Notes under the pieces: generated by a model | What the model saw: the letters and a program-made list of their open reading frames with translations, nothing else | What the model was told of the DNA's origin: nothing | The model's database searches: none | Source of the DNA: Paenibacillus taichungensis | Lineage (GTDB): Bacteria; Bacillota; Bacilli; Paenibacillales; Paenibacillaceae | Assembly: GCF_013359905.1 (NCBI RefSeq) | Contig: NZ_JABMCC010000118.1 | Coordinates: 186,001 to 250,000, forward strand | Reading direction: 5' to 3' | Length of the DNA stretch: 64,000 nt | Position numbers and translations under genes: made by a program | Shown here: one piece after another, positions 1 to 8,515 of the stretch | Numbering within the stretch: position 1 is the first letter of the stretch | Layout: every line of letters starts with the position of its first letter

Positions 1-474
1 GAGATTTGGCATAATATTTCCACCGCTCACCTTGAGTAATGTTGTTTGGTAAACAACATCGTCTCCCCCACTGTCAGCGGCTTTTACATATATGATCACT
101 TCATCTTTGACATGAAGTTCCATGTCCCAATTTTCCGGGTCAATATCCTTGCCATTCAGTTTGACTGCCCAGCTAAGTGAGGAGTCCAGAGAAACTTCCC
201 CCACGGATTGGATCCGCTTTCCATCTGCTGTAAAATCGACAAGTCCACTGTTCAACAGTGCTTTCTTGAGCGTCAGACCTTCACTAAAATCTCTCTTAAT
301 GGACTTCGTTGCGTCAGGCAAAAAAGTGCTGCCATCCACTGCCACAGTGATCGTATTCTGCGATTCGGTCTCTTTGACGATTGGCTGTTCGGAAGGCTGT
401 GTCTCGCTACAACCGGCTAATATAACCAGAATAAGCAGACATATACCTATGTAACCGGGGATTCTCTTCTTCAT
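1..474 (-). CDS. Lipoprotein with DUF4430-like domain (partial, C-terminus outside window)
   Basis: The frame is open from an ATG at 474 to the left edge, so only the first 158 codons are visible. The N-terminus has two Lys and one Arg, a hydrophobic stretch and the lipobox ILAGC with Cys at residue 22, so the protein should be exported, lipidated and anchored outside the membrane. The mature part starts with a Ser/Thr/Glu-rich linker. A beta-rich domain follows, with a 'G-TLKKAL' helix start and 'SWAVKLNGKDI' followed by 'VKDEVIIYVK'. This resembles DUF4430/transcobalamin-like beta-grasp domains, which often bind ligands or decorate surface proteins. The ribosome site AGGGTGG lies upstream. 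Function is unknown and the domain call is by pattern only. Confidence 0.7.
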   Translation of the reverse strand, partial: MKKRIPGYIGICLLILVILAGCSETQPSEQPIVKETESQNTITVAVDGSTFLPDATKSIKRDFSEGLTLKKALLNSGLVDFTADGKRIQSVGEVSLDSSLSWAVKLNGKDIDPENWDMELHVKDEVIIYVKAADSGGDDVVYQTTLLKVSGGNIMPNL

Positions 475-608
475 GTAGGTAACACCACCCTGCGTAAAAT
501 CATTCACCCTGTTGTCCATAACCTCTATTATGGCACAAAATTCATGCAAAAAAAGTGTCAATGCCGTTACTTTTCATCCAGTAGCGTCCATAACTGGTTT
601 GTACAGCA

Positions 609-633
609 CAAAGAGCCTGCAAGCAGGCCCTTT
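609..633 (-). terminator. Weak hairpin downstream of the 243-aa unknown gene
   Basis: On the minus strand AAAG-g-GCCTG, loop CTTG, CAGGC-t-CTTT forms a hairpin about 40 bases past the stop at 671. There is no clear U-tract, so termination is only possible. Confidence 0.3.
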
Positions 634-670
634 GGCTCCTAATTATCTTTAAGGTTATTGAATAACATGG

Positions 671-1402
671 TTACTGGACACAAGCCTGCATGTAGGTACG
701 GCCCCCGTCTCCATCCTTCAGATACGGATTGAGCCCAAAGAACTGTTCCTCCGACACATAAACACCTGTCAGCAAACGCCCTTCAAGTAATCCACCGTCC
801 ACCTGTACACAGAACGAAGGTGCATCCACATATTCCTGATAGAACGGAATCTGACCATATGAATGGTGTACCTTGGATACCTTGCCCTGCTCATGCAGCG
901 GCCGTTCGGAGAAATAGGTAGGTACAATATAACGGGCAATCACATCCAGCTCCTGTACAGTGTAGAAGGTGTCATCACCCAGCCAAGGCGCGAACAGGCG
1001 GATCTTCTCATATTGTGACCATACAATCGCCTGAATCAGCATCTCCGCTTGAACAAAACGACCTTCGCCCACATCCAGATACACACGTTCTTCATGAAAG
1101 TTGGCTTCAGTCTGTGCTCCGATGGAATCGGGTTGTCTCAGTTCACATCCGATACATTTCCAGCCTCTTGCTGTCTGAATCCATTTTTGCAGTACCGCCG
1201 GAGCCATTACCTGACCATTGCTATTCGTGGAATGAGTCTTCTCTCCTGCAACATCATCCTTAACCGACGCGGAATATGAAGTTCGTTTAAATAGCTCCGC
1301 AGCTTTTTTGTAGATTAGATGTACCTGGATGGATGCGCTCTCAAGTTCTGCAATATCTTGCTTGCCGTAGCGTACTTCACGGGATAAGCTTTCTTCTCTC
1401 AT
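671..1402 (-). CDS. Hypothetical protein, 243 aa
   Basis: I do not recognise this family. The protein is soluble, with no signal peptide or membrane segment. Residues 1-70 are helical and charged. The rest is mixed and aromatic-rich, with one CIGC pair near residue 83 ('WKCIGCEL') and single Cys near the C-terminus. The ATG at 1402 is supported by GAGGAGG nine bases upstream. It stands alone between an upstream HxlR regulator and the downstream lipoprotein, all on the minus strand with gaps over 150 bases. A CxxC pair can bind metal or act in redox, but two cysteines alone prove neither. Confidence 0.6.
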   Translation of the reverse strand: MREESLSREVRYGKQDIAELESASIQVHLIYKKAAELFKRTSYSASVKDDVAGEKTHSTNSNGQVMAPAVLQKWIQTARGWKCIGCELRQPDSIGAQTEANFHEERVYLDVGEGRFVQAEMLIQAIVWSQYEKIRLFAPWLGDDTFYTVQELDVIARYIVPTYFSERPLHEQGKVSKVHHSYGQIPFYQEYVDAPSFCVQVDGGLLEGRLLTGVYVSEEQFFGLNPYLKDGDGGRTYMQACVQ

Positions 1403-1569
1403 GACAAGTGGCCTCCTCGCTCCGGCCGCCTGCGGCCATTTTATTTACAATTATACTACAACTCGCGACAACATGTGCAGGACCGTGAAGACAAAAACTC
1501 CTGATTTCCACTGGAAACCAAGAGCCTTTATCCCAACAGTTCACTTAGTTTGAGCCGGGGAAGCTGTTA

Positions 1570-1887
1570 CTACTCAACCCACTGCTCTGCCCAGTCTTGA
1601 ATTTGATTCATAACAGGCTGTAGCGCCTTGCCTTTCTCTGTCAGTTCATATTCAATACGAACTGGCGTCTCCGGATAGACATGACGGATCAGAATTCCTT
1701 CGCTTTCCAGATCTTTCATCCGTTCTGACAACATCTTATCACTCATGGATGGTATCAGGTTGGAGATATCCTTGAATCGCTTCGAACCACTCATCAACGT
1801 TTGAATAATCAGACCGTTCCAGCGCTTACCCAGAAAAGAAAACGCCGTCTCAAAGCGCGGACACATCCGCAAATCTTGGCCTTCCAC
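1570..1887 (-). CDS. HxlR-family redox-type transcriptional regulator (YodB/CatR-like)
   Basis: This is a winged-helix DNA-binding protein of the HxlR group. The text 'MCPRFETAFSFLGKRWNGLII', read in parts, matches the start of Bacillus YodB/CatR, including the conserved N-terminal Cys (residue 9 from the GTG used here) that senses quinones, diamide or related electrophiles in those proteins. The C-terminus ends at 'QWVE' and lacks the extra cysteines of YodB, so it looks like the one-cysteine CatR type. The GTG at 1887 is preferred because AGAGGTG sits six bases upstream; the frame stays open to a GTG at 1911. An imperfect dyad lies just upstream. The regulated gene is not evident among the neighbours. 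Confidence 0.8.
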   Translation of the reverse strand: MEGQDLRMCPRFETAFSFLGKRWNGLIIQTLMSGSKRFKDISNLIPSMSDKMLSERMKDLESEGILIRHVYPETPVRIEYELTEKGKALQPVMNQIQDWAEQWVE

Positions 1888-1926
1888 ATTAATCACCTCT
1901 TTAGAGATCACTCAACTTACGTTTAG

Positions 1927-1945
1927 TTAGTATATTTCATAATAA
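1927..1945. promoter_or_regulatory. Imperfect dyad upstream of the HxlR regulator
   Basis: TTAGTAT-ATTTC-ATAATAA has 6 of 7 matching arm positions and lies about 40 bases upstream of the regulator start. HxlR proteins usually bind AT-rich dyads of this size near their own promoter, so autoregulation is inferred. Confidence 0.35.
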
Positions 1946-2187
1946 CATATTTAAGTCTCAAAGAAAACGTCTGCCGCTAAAAAGTTAAATTTTTAGAGCA
2001 TAACTCAACTTCGATGATACAACTCAGTATACATCACATGGGACAACGGAACCATGGGAAAATATCGTCTAACTCCCATGTAGCTATCTTACCCAAAAAG
2101 AACCCCGCTGCCACAGTCATACTTGACTTGGAGAAGGGTTCTCTGGTATATCGTTTATTTTATGCGTTCACACAGCCAATTTGCAGC

Positions 2188-2916
2188 TTAAACCAGCACG
2201 TTACCAAGGGATCTCACAGGCTCGCTGAAGCCAAATTCAGGCTTAACGTTGCGCGTAGGATATGCCCACTTCACTCCATTGCTGATCACTTTTAAAATTT
2301 CCGGATTATAGAAGGTCGGGTATGTTTCATGACCTGGACGGAAATAGAAGATTTTACCTGAACCGCGGAGGAATGTACATCCGCTCCGGAATACCTCTCC
2401 ACCTTGGAAATTGCTTACAAACACCAGCTCATCCGGTACTGGAATATCGAAGAATTCCCCGTACATTTCTTCTTTTTCCAGAATTATCTTGCTGTTGATG
2501 CCCTCTGCAATCGGATGGGACGGATTCACACACCAGATAATCTCCTGCTCATTGGCTTCACGCCATTTCAGGTCACAACTTGTGCCCATCAGCGCTTTGA
2601 ATGGCTTGGAGAAGTGACCGGAGTGCAGCACAATCAATCCCATACCATCCAGGACCCGCTGTGCAACCTTCTGTGTAATCTCGTCGCTCACACGATCATG
2701 CGCCATATGTCCCCACCATATAAGCACATCTGTAGAATTCAGCACCTCATCAGTTAATCCATGTTCAGGCTGATCCAGTGTTGCAGTCCGAATGGCAAAG
2801 CCTTCGCCTCCCAGCCCGTTTGCCAACGCCATATGCAAACCGTCAGGGTAGACTTCTTTTACTTCATCGTGAATTTTCTCATGGACAAATTCATTCCAAA
2901 TGGTGACGTTAATCAT
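2188..2916 (-). CDS. ThuA-like domain protein
   Basis: This 242-residue protein has the class I glutamine-amidotransferase-like fold of the ThuA family. Visible features are 'VLIWWGHMAHDRV' near residue 70, 'GLIVLHSGHFSKPF' near 95 and 'YFRPGHETYPTFYNPEILKVI' toward the end, all typical of ThuA. Family members take part in trehalose, 3-keto-sugar and other glycoside catabolism and are often beside Gfo/Idh/MocA oxidoreductases and TIM-barrel isomerases, as here. The ATG at 2916 has AGGGGG nine bases upstream; a TTG two codons earlier is also possible. It is the last gene of the cluster, 25 bases after the isomerase stop. The substrate is not determinable from sequence. Confidence 0.85.
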   Translation of the reverse strand: MINVTIWNEFVHEKIHDEVKEVYPDGLHMALANGLGGEGFAIRTATLDQPEHGLTDEVLNSTDVLIWWGHMAHDRVSDEITQKVAQRVLDGMGLIVLHSGHFSKPFKALMGTSCDLKWREANEQEIIWCVNPSHPIAEGINSKIILEKEEMYGEFFDIPVPDELVFVSNFQGGEVFRSGCTFLRGSGKIFYFRPGHETYPTFYNPEILKVISNGVKWAYPTRNVKPEFGFSEPVRSLGNVLV

Positions 2917-2940
2917 ATTCAATTTCCCCCTAGTGTAACT

Positions 2941-3909
2941 CTAAACCCACCACATATCTCCCAGCGGCTCTTCAATCAATACTTGTTGGAGATTTTGCAC
3001 AGCTTTAGAGAATCCTTCTTCTACCGACATCAAACCATCTTCGTGTTCAATACTTACGACATAATCATATCCAACCAGACGCAGAGCGCTAATAATATCA
3101 GCCCAAGTCTTGTTATCGTGACCATAACCGACCGAGCGGAATTGCCAAGCACGATCAAGCATGTTTGTATAATCCTGCATATCTGTTACACCATATTTGT
3201 TCACGTTAATTGGATCAATAGTTGTATCTTTCGCATGGAAGTGATGAATCGCGCCTTCACGTCCCAGAATGTGGATTGCTTGCACCGGATCAATACCTTG
3301 CCACCACATGTGGCTTGGGTCCAAGTTAGCGCCAATCACTTCGCCTGCTGCTTCACGCAGTCTCAGCAAGGTAGCTGGTGTATGCACCGAGAACCCACCG
3401 TGCAGCTCCAGTCCCACTTTCACATTGTGATCTGCAGCGAACTTGCCCCACTCTGTCCAGTAAGGGATAACTTTGTTGTCCCATTGCCATTTAAGAACTT
3501 CCTGGAAGTCATTCGGCCATGGTGCAACAGGCCAGTTCGGATATTTGGCATCCTCATGGTCTCCTGGACAACCGGAGAATGTGTTTACAACAGGAACTTC
3601 CAGTTTCTCAGCCAGTTCTACCGTCTTAACGAAATCATCGTGGAATCCTTTTGCAATATCCTTTTGTGGATGAAGCGGGTTACCGTGACAGCTCAATGCG
3701 CTGATAGTCAGGCCACGGGATTCTACTGCATTTTTGAAGTTTTTCAATGCTGTCGGATTGCTCAGAAGCTCATCCGGTTTACAATGTGCATTACCTGGAT
3801 GTCCACCTGTTCCGATTTCTACTGCTTTCAAGCCCTTGGATGCAACATAGTCGAGTGCATCCTCCAATTTACGTCCTCCGAATAGTACCAAAAATACGCC
3901 GAGTTTCAA
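2941..3909 (-). CDS. Sugar phosphate isomerase/epimerase (xylose-isomerase-like TIM barrel)
   Basis: This 322-residue AP-endonuclease-2/xylose-isomerase-like TIM barrel shows the expected metal-site segments: 'VEIGTGGHPGN' near residue 35, 'VNTFSGCPG', 'VGLELHGGFSVHT', 'GANLDPSHMWWQGIDP', 'HFHAKDT' and 'VSIEHEDGL'. Relatives isomerise, epimerise or eliminate on sugars and keto-sugars using Mn or another divalent metal. The start is TTG at 3909 with GGGAGG eight bases upstream and no better ATG. It precedes the ThuA gene by 25 bases and follows the Gfo/Idh gene by 180 bases, so it may have its own promoter in that gap. It is distinct from the shorter isomerase at 5164-5928. Confidence 0.88.
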   Translation of the reverse strand: MKLGVFLVLFGGRKLEDALDYVASKGLKAVEIGTGGHPGNAHCKPDELLSNPTALKNFKNAVESRGLTISALSCHGNPLHPQKDIAKGFHDDFVKTVELAEKLEVPVVNTFSGCPGDHEDAKYPNWPVAPWPNDFQEVLKWQWDNKVIPYWTEWGKFAADHNVKVGLELHGGFSVHTPATLLRLREAAGEVIGANLDPSHMWWQGIDPVQAIHILGREGAIHHFHAKDTTIDPINVNKYGVTDMQDYTNMLDRAWQFRSVGYGHDNKTWADIISALRLVGYDYVVSIEHEDGLMSVEEGFSKAVQNLQQVLIEEPLGDMWWV

Positions 3910-4088
3910 GTGCGATTCCTCCCTAGATTAAATATCATATTATTTGCTGGTTTTATGAACCATGAACTGCCTAAAATACCGTTCAGATCACATGATTGTA
4001 TCGTTATTGTGGAAAATCAAGAGCTATTCTATCCTGAAATTAAACGTAAGAATACTGGTTATTTCATTGGAAATGATATCTGGTCGGT

Positions 4089-5171
4089 TTAGTCGAAATA
4101 AACCGCTTTGCCTGTCTGAGCAGACTCGTAGATCGCTTCAAGGATCTGAGTAACCACGATGGCTTGTTCAGGTTTTACAACTGGATCTTTGTCTTCAATG
4201 ATCGCTTCAAGCCACATTCTAGCTTCACGATCCGCTTCATTTTCTGCACTACCAGAATAAAAAGCAACTCCACCTGCATCCAGATCTACCTTAGTTTCAA
4301 ACAGACGGCTGCGTTTCTCGCCATTGATACGCAGACCATCCTTCATATCCGCGCCACCTTCTGTTCCGCAAAGCAGTGATTTGGCTTCGCCGAACTCAGC
4401 AACATTCAGTGCCCAGCTGGACTCGATAATAATTGTAGCCCCATTCTCCATCGTCACAAAGCCGAATGCAGAATCCTCTACCTTGAATTGTTCCGGGTCC
4501 CACGGACCAAAAGCATTGGCCGCATTCTCACGTTGACCCAGCTTGTGGAACGTTGAGCCCATTACACTCTTCGGTTTGTAATTATCCATCAACCAAAGAG
4601 TCAGGTCCAGCGCATGTGTACCGATATCAATCAACGGTCCTCCGCCCTGCTTTTCCTCATCAAGAAACACACCCCAGGTAGGTACAGCACGGCGGCGAAG
4701 TGCAATTGCCTTACCGAAATAAATATCGCCCAGCTCGCCTTCTTCACACATTTGTTTCAGGTATTGGCTATCATTGCGGAATCGGTTCTGATACGCAATG
4801 GACAACTTTTTGCCTGTACGTTGTGCGGCTTCCAACATAGCCTGCGCTTGTGCAGACGTCTTCGCCATTGGCTTTTCACACATTACATGTTTGCCCGCCT
4901 CAAGAGAAGCGACCGTGATCACGGAGTGGGAGTCGTTTGGTGTACACACGTGTACCACATCAATGCTTTCATCCTTGAGCATCTCGTTATAATCCGTATA
5001 TACTTTGGCTCCCTCAGCACCGAATTCGGCTGCTGCCTCCTCCGCACGTTCTTTCACAATATCGCAGAAAGCGACCATACGGCCCTGAGATTGTTTGGAC
5101 AGGCTGGGCATATGTTTACCTTTGGCGATTCCGCCACAACCTACGATGGCGATATTAAGTACTTTAGACAT
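4089..5171 (-). CDS. Gfo/Idh/MocA family NAD(P)-dependent oxidoreductase
   Basis: This 360-residue sugar or inositol dehydrogenase-type protein has an N-terminal Rossmann fold ('IAIVGCGGIAKGKH'), the family motif EKP ('HVMCEKPMA') with the catalytic-region Lys, and a C-terminal alpha/beta domain with 'GGGPLIDIGTHALDLTLWLM' supplying the usual D...H pair. Such enzymes oxidise or reduce a sugar hydroxyl/keto group with NAD(P). ATG at 5171 is chosen because GGAGG lies nine bases before it; an ATG eight codons earlier has no such site. Its first 8 bases overlap the end of the preceding isomerase gene, suggesting coupled translation. The role in an oxidised-sugar pathway is inferred from neighbours. 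Confidence 0.88.
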   Translation of the reverse strand: MSKVLNIAIVGCGGIAKGKHMPSLSKQSQGRMVAFCDIVKERAEEAAAEFGAEGAKVYTDYNEMLKDESIDVVHVCTPNDSHSVITVASLEAGKHVMCEKPMAKTSAQAQAMLEAAQRTGKKLSIAYQNRFRNDSQYLKQMCEEGELGDIYFGKAIALRRRAVPTWGVFLDEEKQGGGPLIDIGTHALDLTLWLMDNYKPKSVMGSTFHKLGQRENAANAFGPWDPEQFKVEDSAFGFVTMENGATIIIESSWALNVAEFGEAKSLLCGTEGGADMKDGLRINGEKRSRLFETKVDLDAGGVAFYSGSAENEADREARMWLEAIIEDKDPVVKPEQAIVVTQILEAIYESAQTGKAVYFD

Positions 5172-5928
5172 GAACAAGTCCTCCATTAGCGGCATATTTT
5201 CTAATCCAGTTCATACTGCTCTCGATGCTTTGCAGTGGAGGATTCTGACATACATCCTGCTCCACAACAAGCCACTCGGCTCCCGCCTGATCTGACGCTG
5301 TAGCTACAGCACCCAAATCTACCTCACCTTGGCCGAATTCCACAGTCAGGACTTGACCTTCTGAACGGCGCATGTCTTTCCAGTGCACCAGTGGCAGACG
5401 TCCCGCATACTTCGCGATGACTTCCGTTGGCGGGTATCCTGCGGCGTGAGCCCAACACGAATCCAACTCCACTTGCAGATGGGAAGCGGTTACGGTATCA
5501 TACATCGCGTATAACGCCGGCTGCCCCTCAACCTGCTCTGTAAATTCAAAATCATGATTGTGATACATTAACACCATATCCTGCGCTGCACATTTCTCAC
5601 CAATATCATTCAGGGAAGCAAATACGTTATCCCACTGCCTTTGTTCTTCTGACAGATAAGGGACAATCAGGTTTTTGTTTCCGATGGCTTTGTGATAAGC
5701 GATCACGCCATCAAGATCCTCAAGCAGACTATTGTACTGAACATGGGTACCCACAATCTCCAGACCGAATTCATCCAGAATGGCCCTTACTTCTTCCGGG
5801 CTATGTCCGTAAAAGTTATGGAACTCTACGCCTTGATATCCAAGCTCTGCAACCTTAGCGAGTGTGCCTTTGAAATCGCGTTCCAGTTCATCACGTACCG
5901 TATATAGCTGTAATCCAACCTTCAACAT
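5164..5928 (-). CDS. Sugar phosphate isomerase/epimerase (TIM barrel), short form
   Basis: This 254-residue xylose-isomerase-like TIM barrel begins 'MLKVGLQLYTVRDEL', the hallmark start of the IolE/IolI-like group. Likely metal ligands sit in 'GVEFHNFYGH', 'LMYHNHDFEF', 'QVELDSCWAHAAG', 'LVHWKDMR' and 'WLVVEQD'. The ATG at 5928 has GAGGTG nine bases upstream. It lies between two Gfo/Idh/MocA genes and overlaps the downstream one, so these proteins probably act in succession on one substrate. Alternatives within the superfamily include inosose isomerase, hydroxypyruvate isomerase or 3-keto-glycoside-processing enzymes. Confidence 0.88.
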   Translation of the reverse strand: MLKVGLQLYTVRDELERDFKGTLAKVAELGYQGVEFHNFYGHSPEEVRAILDEFGLEIVGTHVQYNSLLEDLDGVIAYHKAIGNKNLIVPYLSEEQRQWDNVFASLNDIGEKCAAQDMVLMYHNHDFEFTEQVEGQPALYAMYDTVTASHLQVELDSCWAHAAGYPPTEVIAKYAGRLPLVHWKDMRRSEGQVLTVEFGQGEVDLGAVATASDQAGAEWLVVEQDVCQNPPLQSIESSMNWIRKYAANGGLVHV

Positions 5929-5955
5929 TTACCGGTTCACCTCATCCGAGATCAA

Positions 5956-7080
5956 TTAGTGTGACTGTACAGCCTCTGACTGATTTTCATCTGTATTGTT
6001 CTTTGCTCCTGCTTGATAAGTGCTCTCCATTTGGATGTGTTTGCCCTCAAGCGAGGAGCGCTGGAACGCATGCATAGCTTCAAGCACATGGTAGGCGAGC
6101 TTACCGCTGGCCTTGTGCTCGCGTCCGGCTCGAATGGATTCAACCATTTCGGTAACGCCGATTCCGCGCTCGTTCTGTCTGCTTTCAAAAGCAGGCGTCA
6201 CAGTCTCCCATGTGTCCTGACCGAATCTGCGCAGCTTCACTTCCCCGTTAAAAAAGTTGGGATCCGGTATGCTCATCGTACCTTCGGTACCGTAGATTTC
6301 AATCCGTGGCAAATCCGAAGCACCCCGGATATCGAAGCTGGTGATCATTGTTGCAATGGCACCTTCCTCAAAATCAATCGTTCCTGCCAAGTGTGTTGGC
6401 GTCTGTACCTCAATAGGTGTACCTTCCTTCGGCCCGGAACCAATAACGCGGTCCGTGATCTGTACACCTGCCGATGAACTAATTCTGCGAATCGGTCCAA
6501 GGAGAGTAATCAGCGCGGTCAAATAATAAGGCCCCATATCGAACATCGGTCCGCCACCAGCGACATAAAAGAACTCTGGATTTGGATGCCATGCCTCCGG
6601 CCCTCCACCCATGAAGAATGAAGTTGCCGCAATCGGTTTACCAATCAGTCCTTCTTCAATTGCCTTGCGGGCAGTCTGAATGCCTGATCCAAGGAACGTA
6701 TCCGGTGCTGAACCAACATACAATCCTTTTTCCTCAGCCAGTTCAATTACCTTGCGACCATCCTCAAGAGAAATTGCCAACGGTTTCTCGGCATACACAT
6801 GTTTGCCTGCTTCAAGCACAGCCAGATCAGTCATGGCATGACTGCCAGGAACCGTGAGGTTTAGCACAAGCTCAATTTCGTTATCTTGCAGCAACTCATC
6901 TACATTGTAAACGTTTGCGATATTGAATTCATCAGCTCGTTCTTGTGCCCGTTCACGGATCAAATCCGCAACAGCCACCACTTCAATGAGAGGATTATCT
7001 TTAAAATTCTCAAGATAAATGGCGCTAATGTTACCGCAACCTATAATGCCCGCTTTCATTTTCTCCACAGTGATGTTCAT
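5956..7080 (-). CDS. Gfo/Idh/MocA family oxidoreductase, first gene of the sugar cluster
   Basis: This protein of about 375 residues has the Rossmann motif 'AGIIGCGNISAIYL', the family motif 'HVYAEKPLAI', and 'GGGPMFDMGPYYLTALITLLGP', where the usual family histidine is replaced by Tyr-Tyr. The tail ('TYQAGAKNNTDENQSEAVQSH') is polar and unlike the core. The start is unsure: ATG at 7080 directly abuts AAGGAG, and ATG at 7059 ('MKAGIIGCG', the family-typical start) follows GTGGAG by three bases. The open frame continues to 7188 without a site. It is divergent from the AraC regulator, with a perfect 12-base palindrome in between. It is probably co-transcribed with the 5164 and 4089 genes. Confidence 0.87.
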   Translation of the reverse strand: MNITVEKMKAGIIGCGNISAIYLENFKDNPLIEVVAVADLIRERAQERADEFNIANVYNVDELLQDNEIELVLNLTVPGSHAMTDLAVLEAGKHVYAEKPLAISLEDGRKVIELAEEKGLYVGSAPDTFLGSGIQTARKAIEEGLIGKPIAATSFFMGGGPEAWHPNPEFFYVAGGGPMFDMGPYYLTALITLLGPIRRISSSAGVQITDRVIGSGPKEGTPIEVQTPTHLAGTIDFEEGAIATMITSFDIRGASDLPRIEIYGTEGTMSIPDPNFFNGEVKLRRFGQDTWETVTPAFESRQNERGIGVTEMVESIRAGREHKASGKLAYHVLEAMHAFQRSSLEGKHIQMESTYQAGAKNNTDENQSEAVQSH

Positions 7081-7102
7081 CTCCTTATGAATGGTGAGAA
7101 CC

Positions 7103-7114
7103 TGTAAATTTACA
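7103..7114. promoter_or_regulatory. Perfect 12-base palindrome between the sugar cluster and its AraC regulator
   Basis: TGTAAATTTACA is self-complementary and lies 23-55 bases upstream of the possible dehydrogenase starts, inside the divergent control region. It could be an operator. AraC proteins usually prefer direct repeats, so the binding protein is unknown. Confidence 0.35.
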
Positions 7115-7257
7115 TATTTGTAATTGAAGGTTTTACGCTTAAGTGTTGCACTTGAATTTAATACTATGGTATTCCGTTTCGGCTTCAATTAAAATGAATA
7201 ATATGATCGAAACATGAACTATCTGGTCATAATTTTCAAATTGCAAGGAGTATGCCA

Positions 7258-8076
7258 ATGCCGACTGATTATTCCTGCCAGGTTCTTACAGCAGGCTTCT
7301 CGTTTCATCGCAAACCTTATATAGGCTTGCATCCTGAGGGAGTAAAGAATTACTTGTTGAGGCTCCAGACGGACGGACGTTGCCGAGCCCGTGTAGACGG
7401 CGAGATGTCGCTTGTTGATGCGGGTGATCTGCTTCTGTTTAGTCCAGATGAGCCATATGAACTGAGAATAGACAAAGAGCAAAATCCGATGGGCGAACGA
7501 CTTGTGGAGAGTGGTGATTACCATATTTTCTTCAATGGGGACTGGGTGGATGAGTGGTGGAAACATCACAAGAGGCCGAACCGGATCAAGGTGCAGCTAA
7601 CCGAAAGCCTGCTTACCCTGTTTCGACAGCTCGTACTGGAGCAGCGCCGTATTTCCAATCCGTACCCTGAAATCGCCAGTTATTATATGCGAATTCTTTG
7701 TCTTGAAGTGGATCGTATGCTCTCGGAGCATCCGACGATTACTAATACCAACTATGTGGCATATGAGATTAAAAGTTACATCGAGGAAAACGCTTCTTCT
7801 CTATTCAAGCTTGAAGATATAGCTACCCATATTGGAATCAGTGTATCAAGGGGAGTTCATCTCTTCAAAGAAGCGTTTGGTAAAAGTATTATGCAATATA
7901 CACTGGATGTACGACTGAACATGGCCAGGGAACGGATCATTTTTAGTCCAATGACACTCGAACATGTAGCCGAATCTTCCGGCTTTAACAATTATACGTA
8001 TTTCCACCGGGTATTCCGCTCCCGGTTCGGCATGTCGCCCAAGGAATTCCGCGTCATTCACCGGGAACAGATGTAA
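7258..8076 (+). CDS. AraC-family transcriptional regulator of the adjacent sugar cluster
   Basis: The protein is 272 residues. The N-terminal half is a cupin-like sensor ('MSLVDAGDLLLFSPDEPYEL'). The C-terminal ~100 residues carry two helix-turn-helix units, 'FKLEDIATHIGISVSRGVHLFKEAFG' and 'MTLEHVAESSGFNNYTYFHRVFRSRFGMSPKEFR', the AraC/XylS signature. The ATG at 7258 is preferred over one six bases earlier because AAGGAG ends seven bases before it. It is transcribed away from the dehydrogenase-isomerase-ThuA cluster, the usual arrangement for a local activator responding to the cluster's sugar. The effector is unknown. Confidence 0.9.
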   Translation: MPTDYSCQVLTAGFSFHRKPYIGLHPEGVKNYLLRLQTDGRCRARVDGEMSLVDAGDLLLFSPDEPYELRIDKEQNPMGERLVESGDYHIFFNGDWVDEWWKHHKRPNRIKVQLTESLLTLFRQLVLEQRRISNPYPEIASYYMRILCLEVDRMLSEHPTITNTNYVAYEIKSYIEENASSLFKLEDIATHIGISVSRGVHLFKEAFGKSIMQYTLDVRLNMARERIIFSPMTLEHVAESSGFNNYTYFHRVFRSRFGMSPKEFRVIHREQM

Positions 8077-8085
8077 TCGCTTCAT

Positions 8086-8103
8086 TAATACGTATACGTA
8101 TTA
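8086..8103. repeat. Perfect 18-base palindrome between convergent genes
   Basis: TAATACGTATACGTATTA is exactly self-complementary. It lies in the 41-base gap between two convergent stops. It has no loop and no U-tract, so it is not a standard terminator. Confidence 0.6.
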
Positions 8104-8117
8104 TTCGTAACCGAAAC

Positions 8118-8432
8118 TTATTTGCGCTTGGCAATCGCCTCGGATACAACCATAGCCAGATCTTCATTGCCAAACATGGATAACACGCCCAATACAGTGT
8201 CGTCCGGAATGTCACCGGCTTCCTCCTTGGATACAACTAGCTTCAGCACCTGCTGCAAACGCTCGTTGCTCAGTTGTTCCGGGTAGGCTTGCTGGTACAT
8301 CTCTTCCGGATCCAGTCCATGATTGACACACCACTGGGCAAATACCAGAATCATCATTTCCTCTTCCTGTTTATACGTCTCAATTACAGCTTCCTCAATC
8401 TGTTTGTTGCGTTCTTTTTCATATTCATCCAT
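8118..8432 (-). CDS. Small conserved-looking acidic protein, 104 aa, function unknown
   Basis: This is a soluble, mostly helical protein that starts with a strongly charged helix ('MDEYEKERNKQIEEAVIETYKQEEE'). It contains 'WCVNHGLDPEEMYQQAYPEQLSNERLQQVLKLV' in the middle and ends in a basic tail. I recognise no enzyme motif. The ATG at 8432 is preceded by GGAGG at twelve bases, slightly long. It is convergent with the AraC gene and separated from the upstream Gfo/Idh gene by about 80 bases, on the same strand, so it may be the second gene of a two-gene unit. Composition and codon use look native. Confidence 0.65.
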   Translation of the reverse strand: MDEYEKERNKQIEEAVIETYKQEEEMMILVFAQWCVNHGLDPEEMYQQAYPEQLSNERLQQVLKLVVSKEEAGDIPDDTVLGVLSMFGNEDLAMVVSEAIAKRK

Positions 8433-8515
8433 GGTATTATACTTCCTCCAATATCGTTTAATGAATCATTGGTGCGGAAGGCTTCATTCACACTCCCGCA
8501 CGACCTTCTTCAAGA

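Noticed and set aside
2014..2295. A 93-codon plus-strand frame in the HxlR-ThuA gap
   Set aside because: No ribosome site, overlaps the ThuA 3' end in antisense, and no recognisable features.
2761..3885. A 374-codon open frame on the plus strand
   Set aside because: It lies fully antisense to the well-supported isomerase and ThuA genes, has no ribosome site and an unlikely composition rich in Cys, His and Phe.
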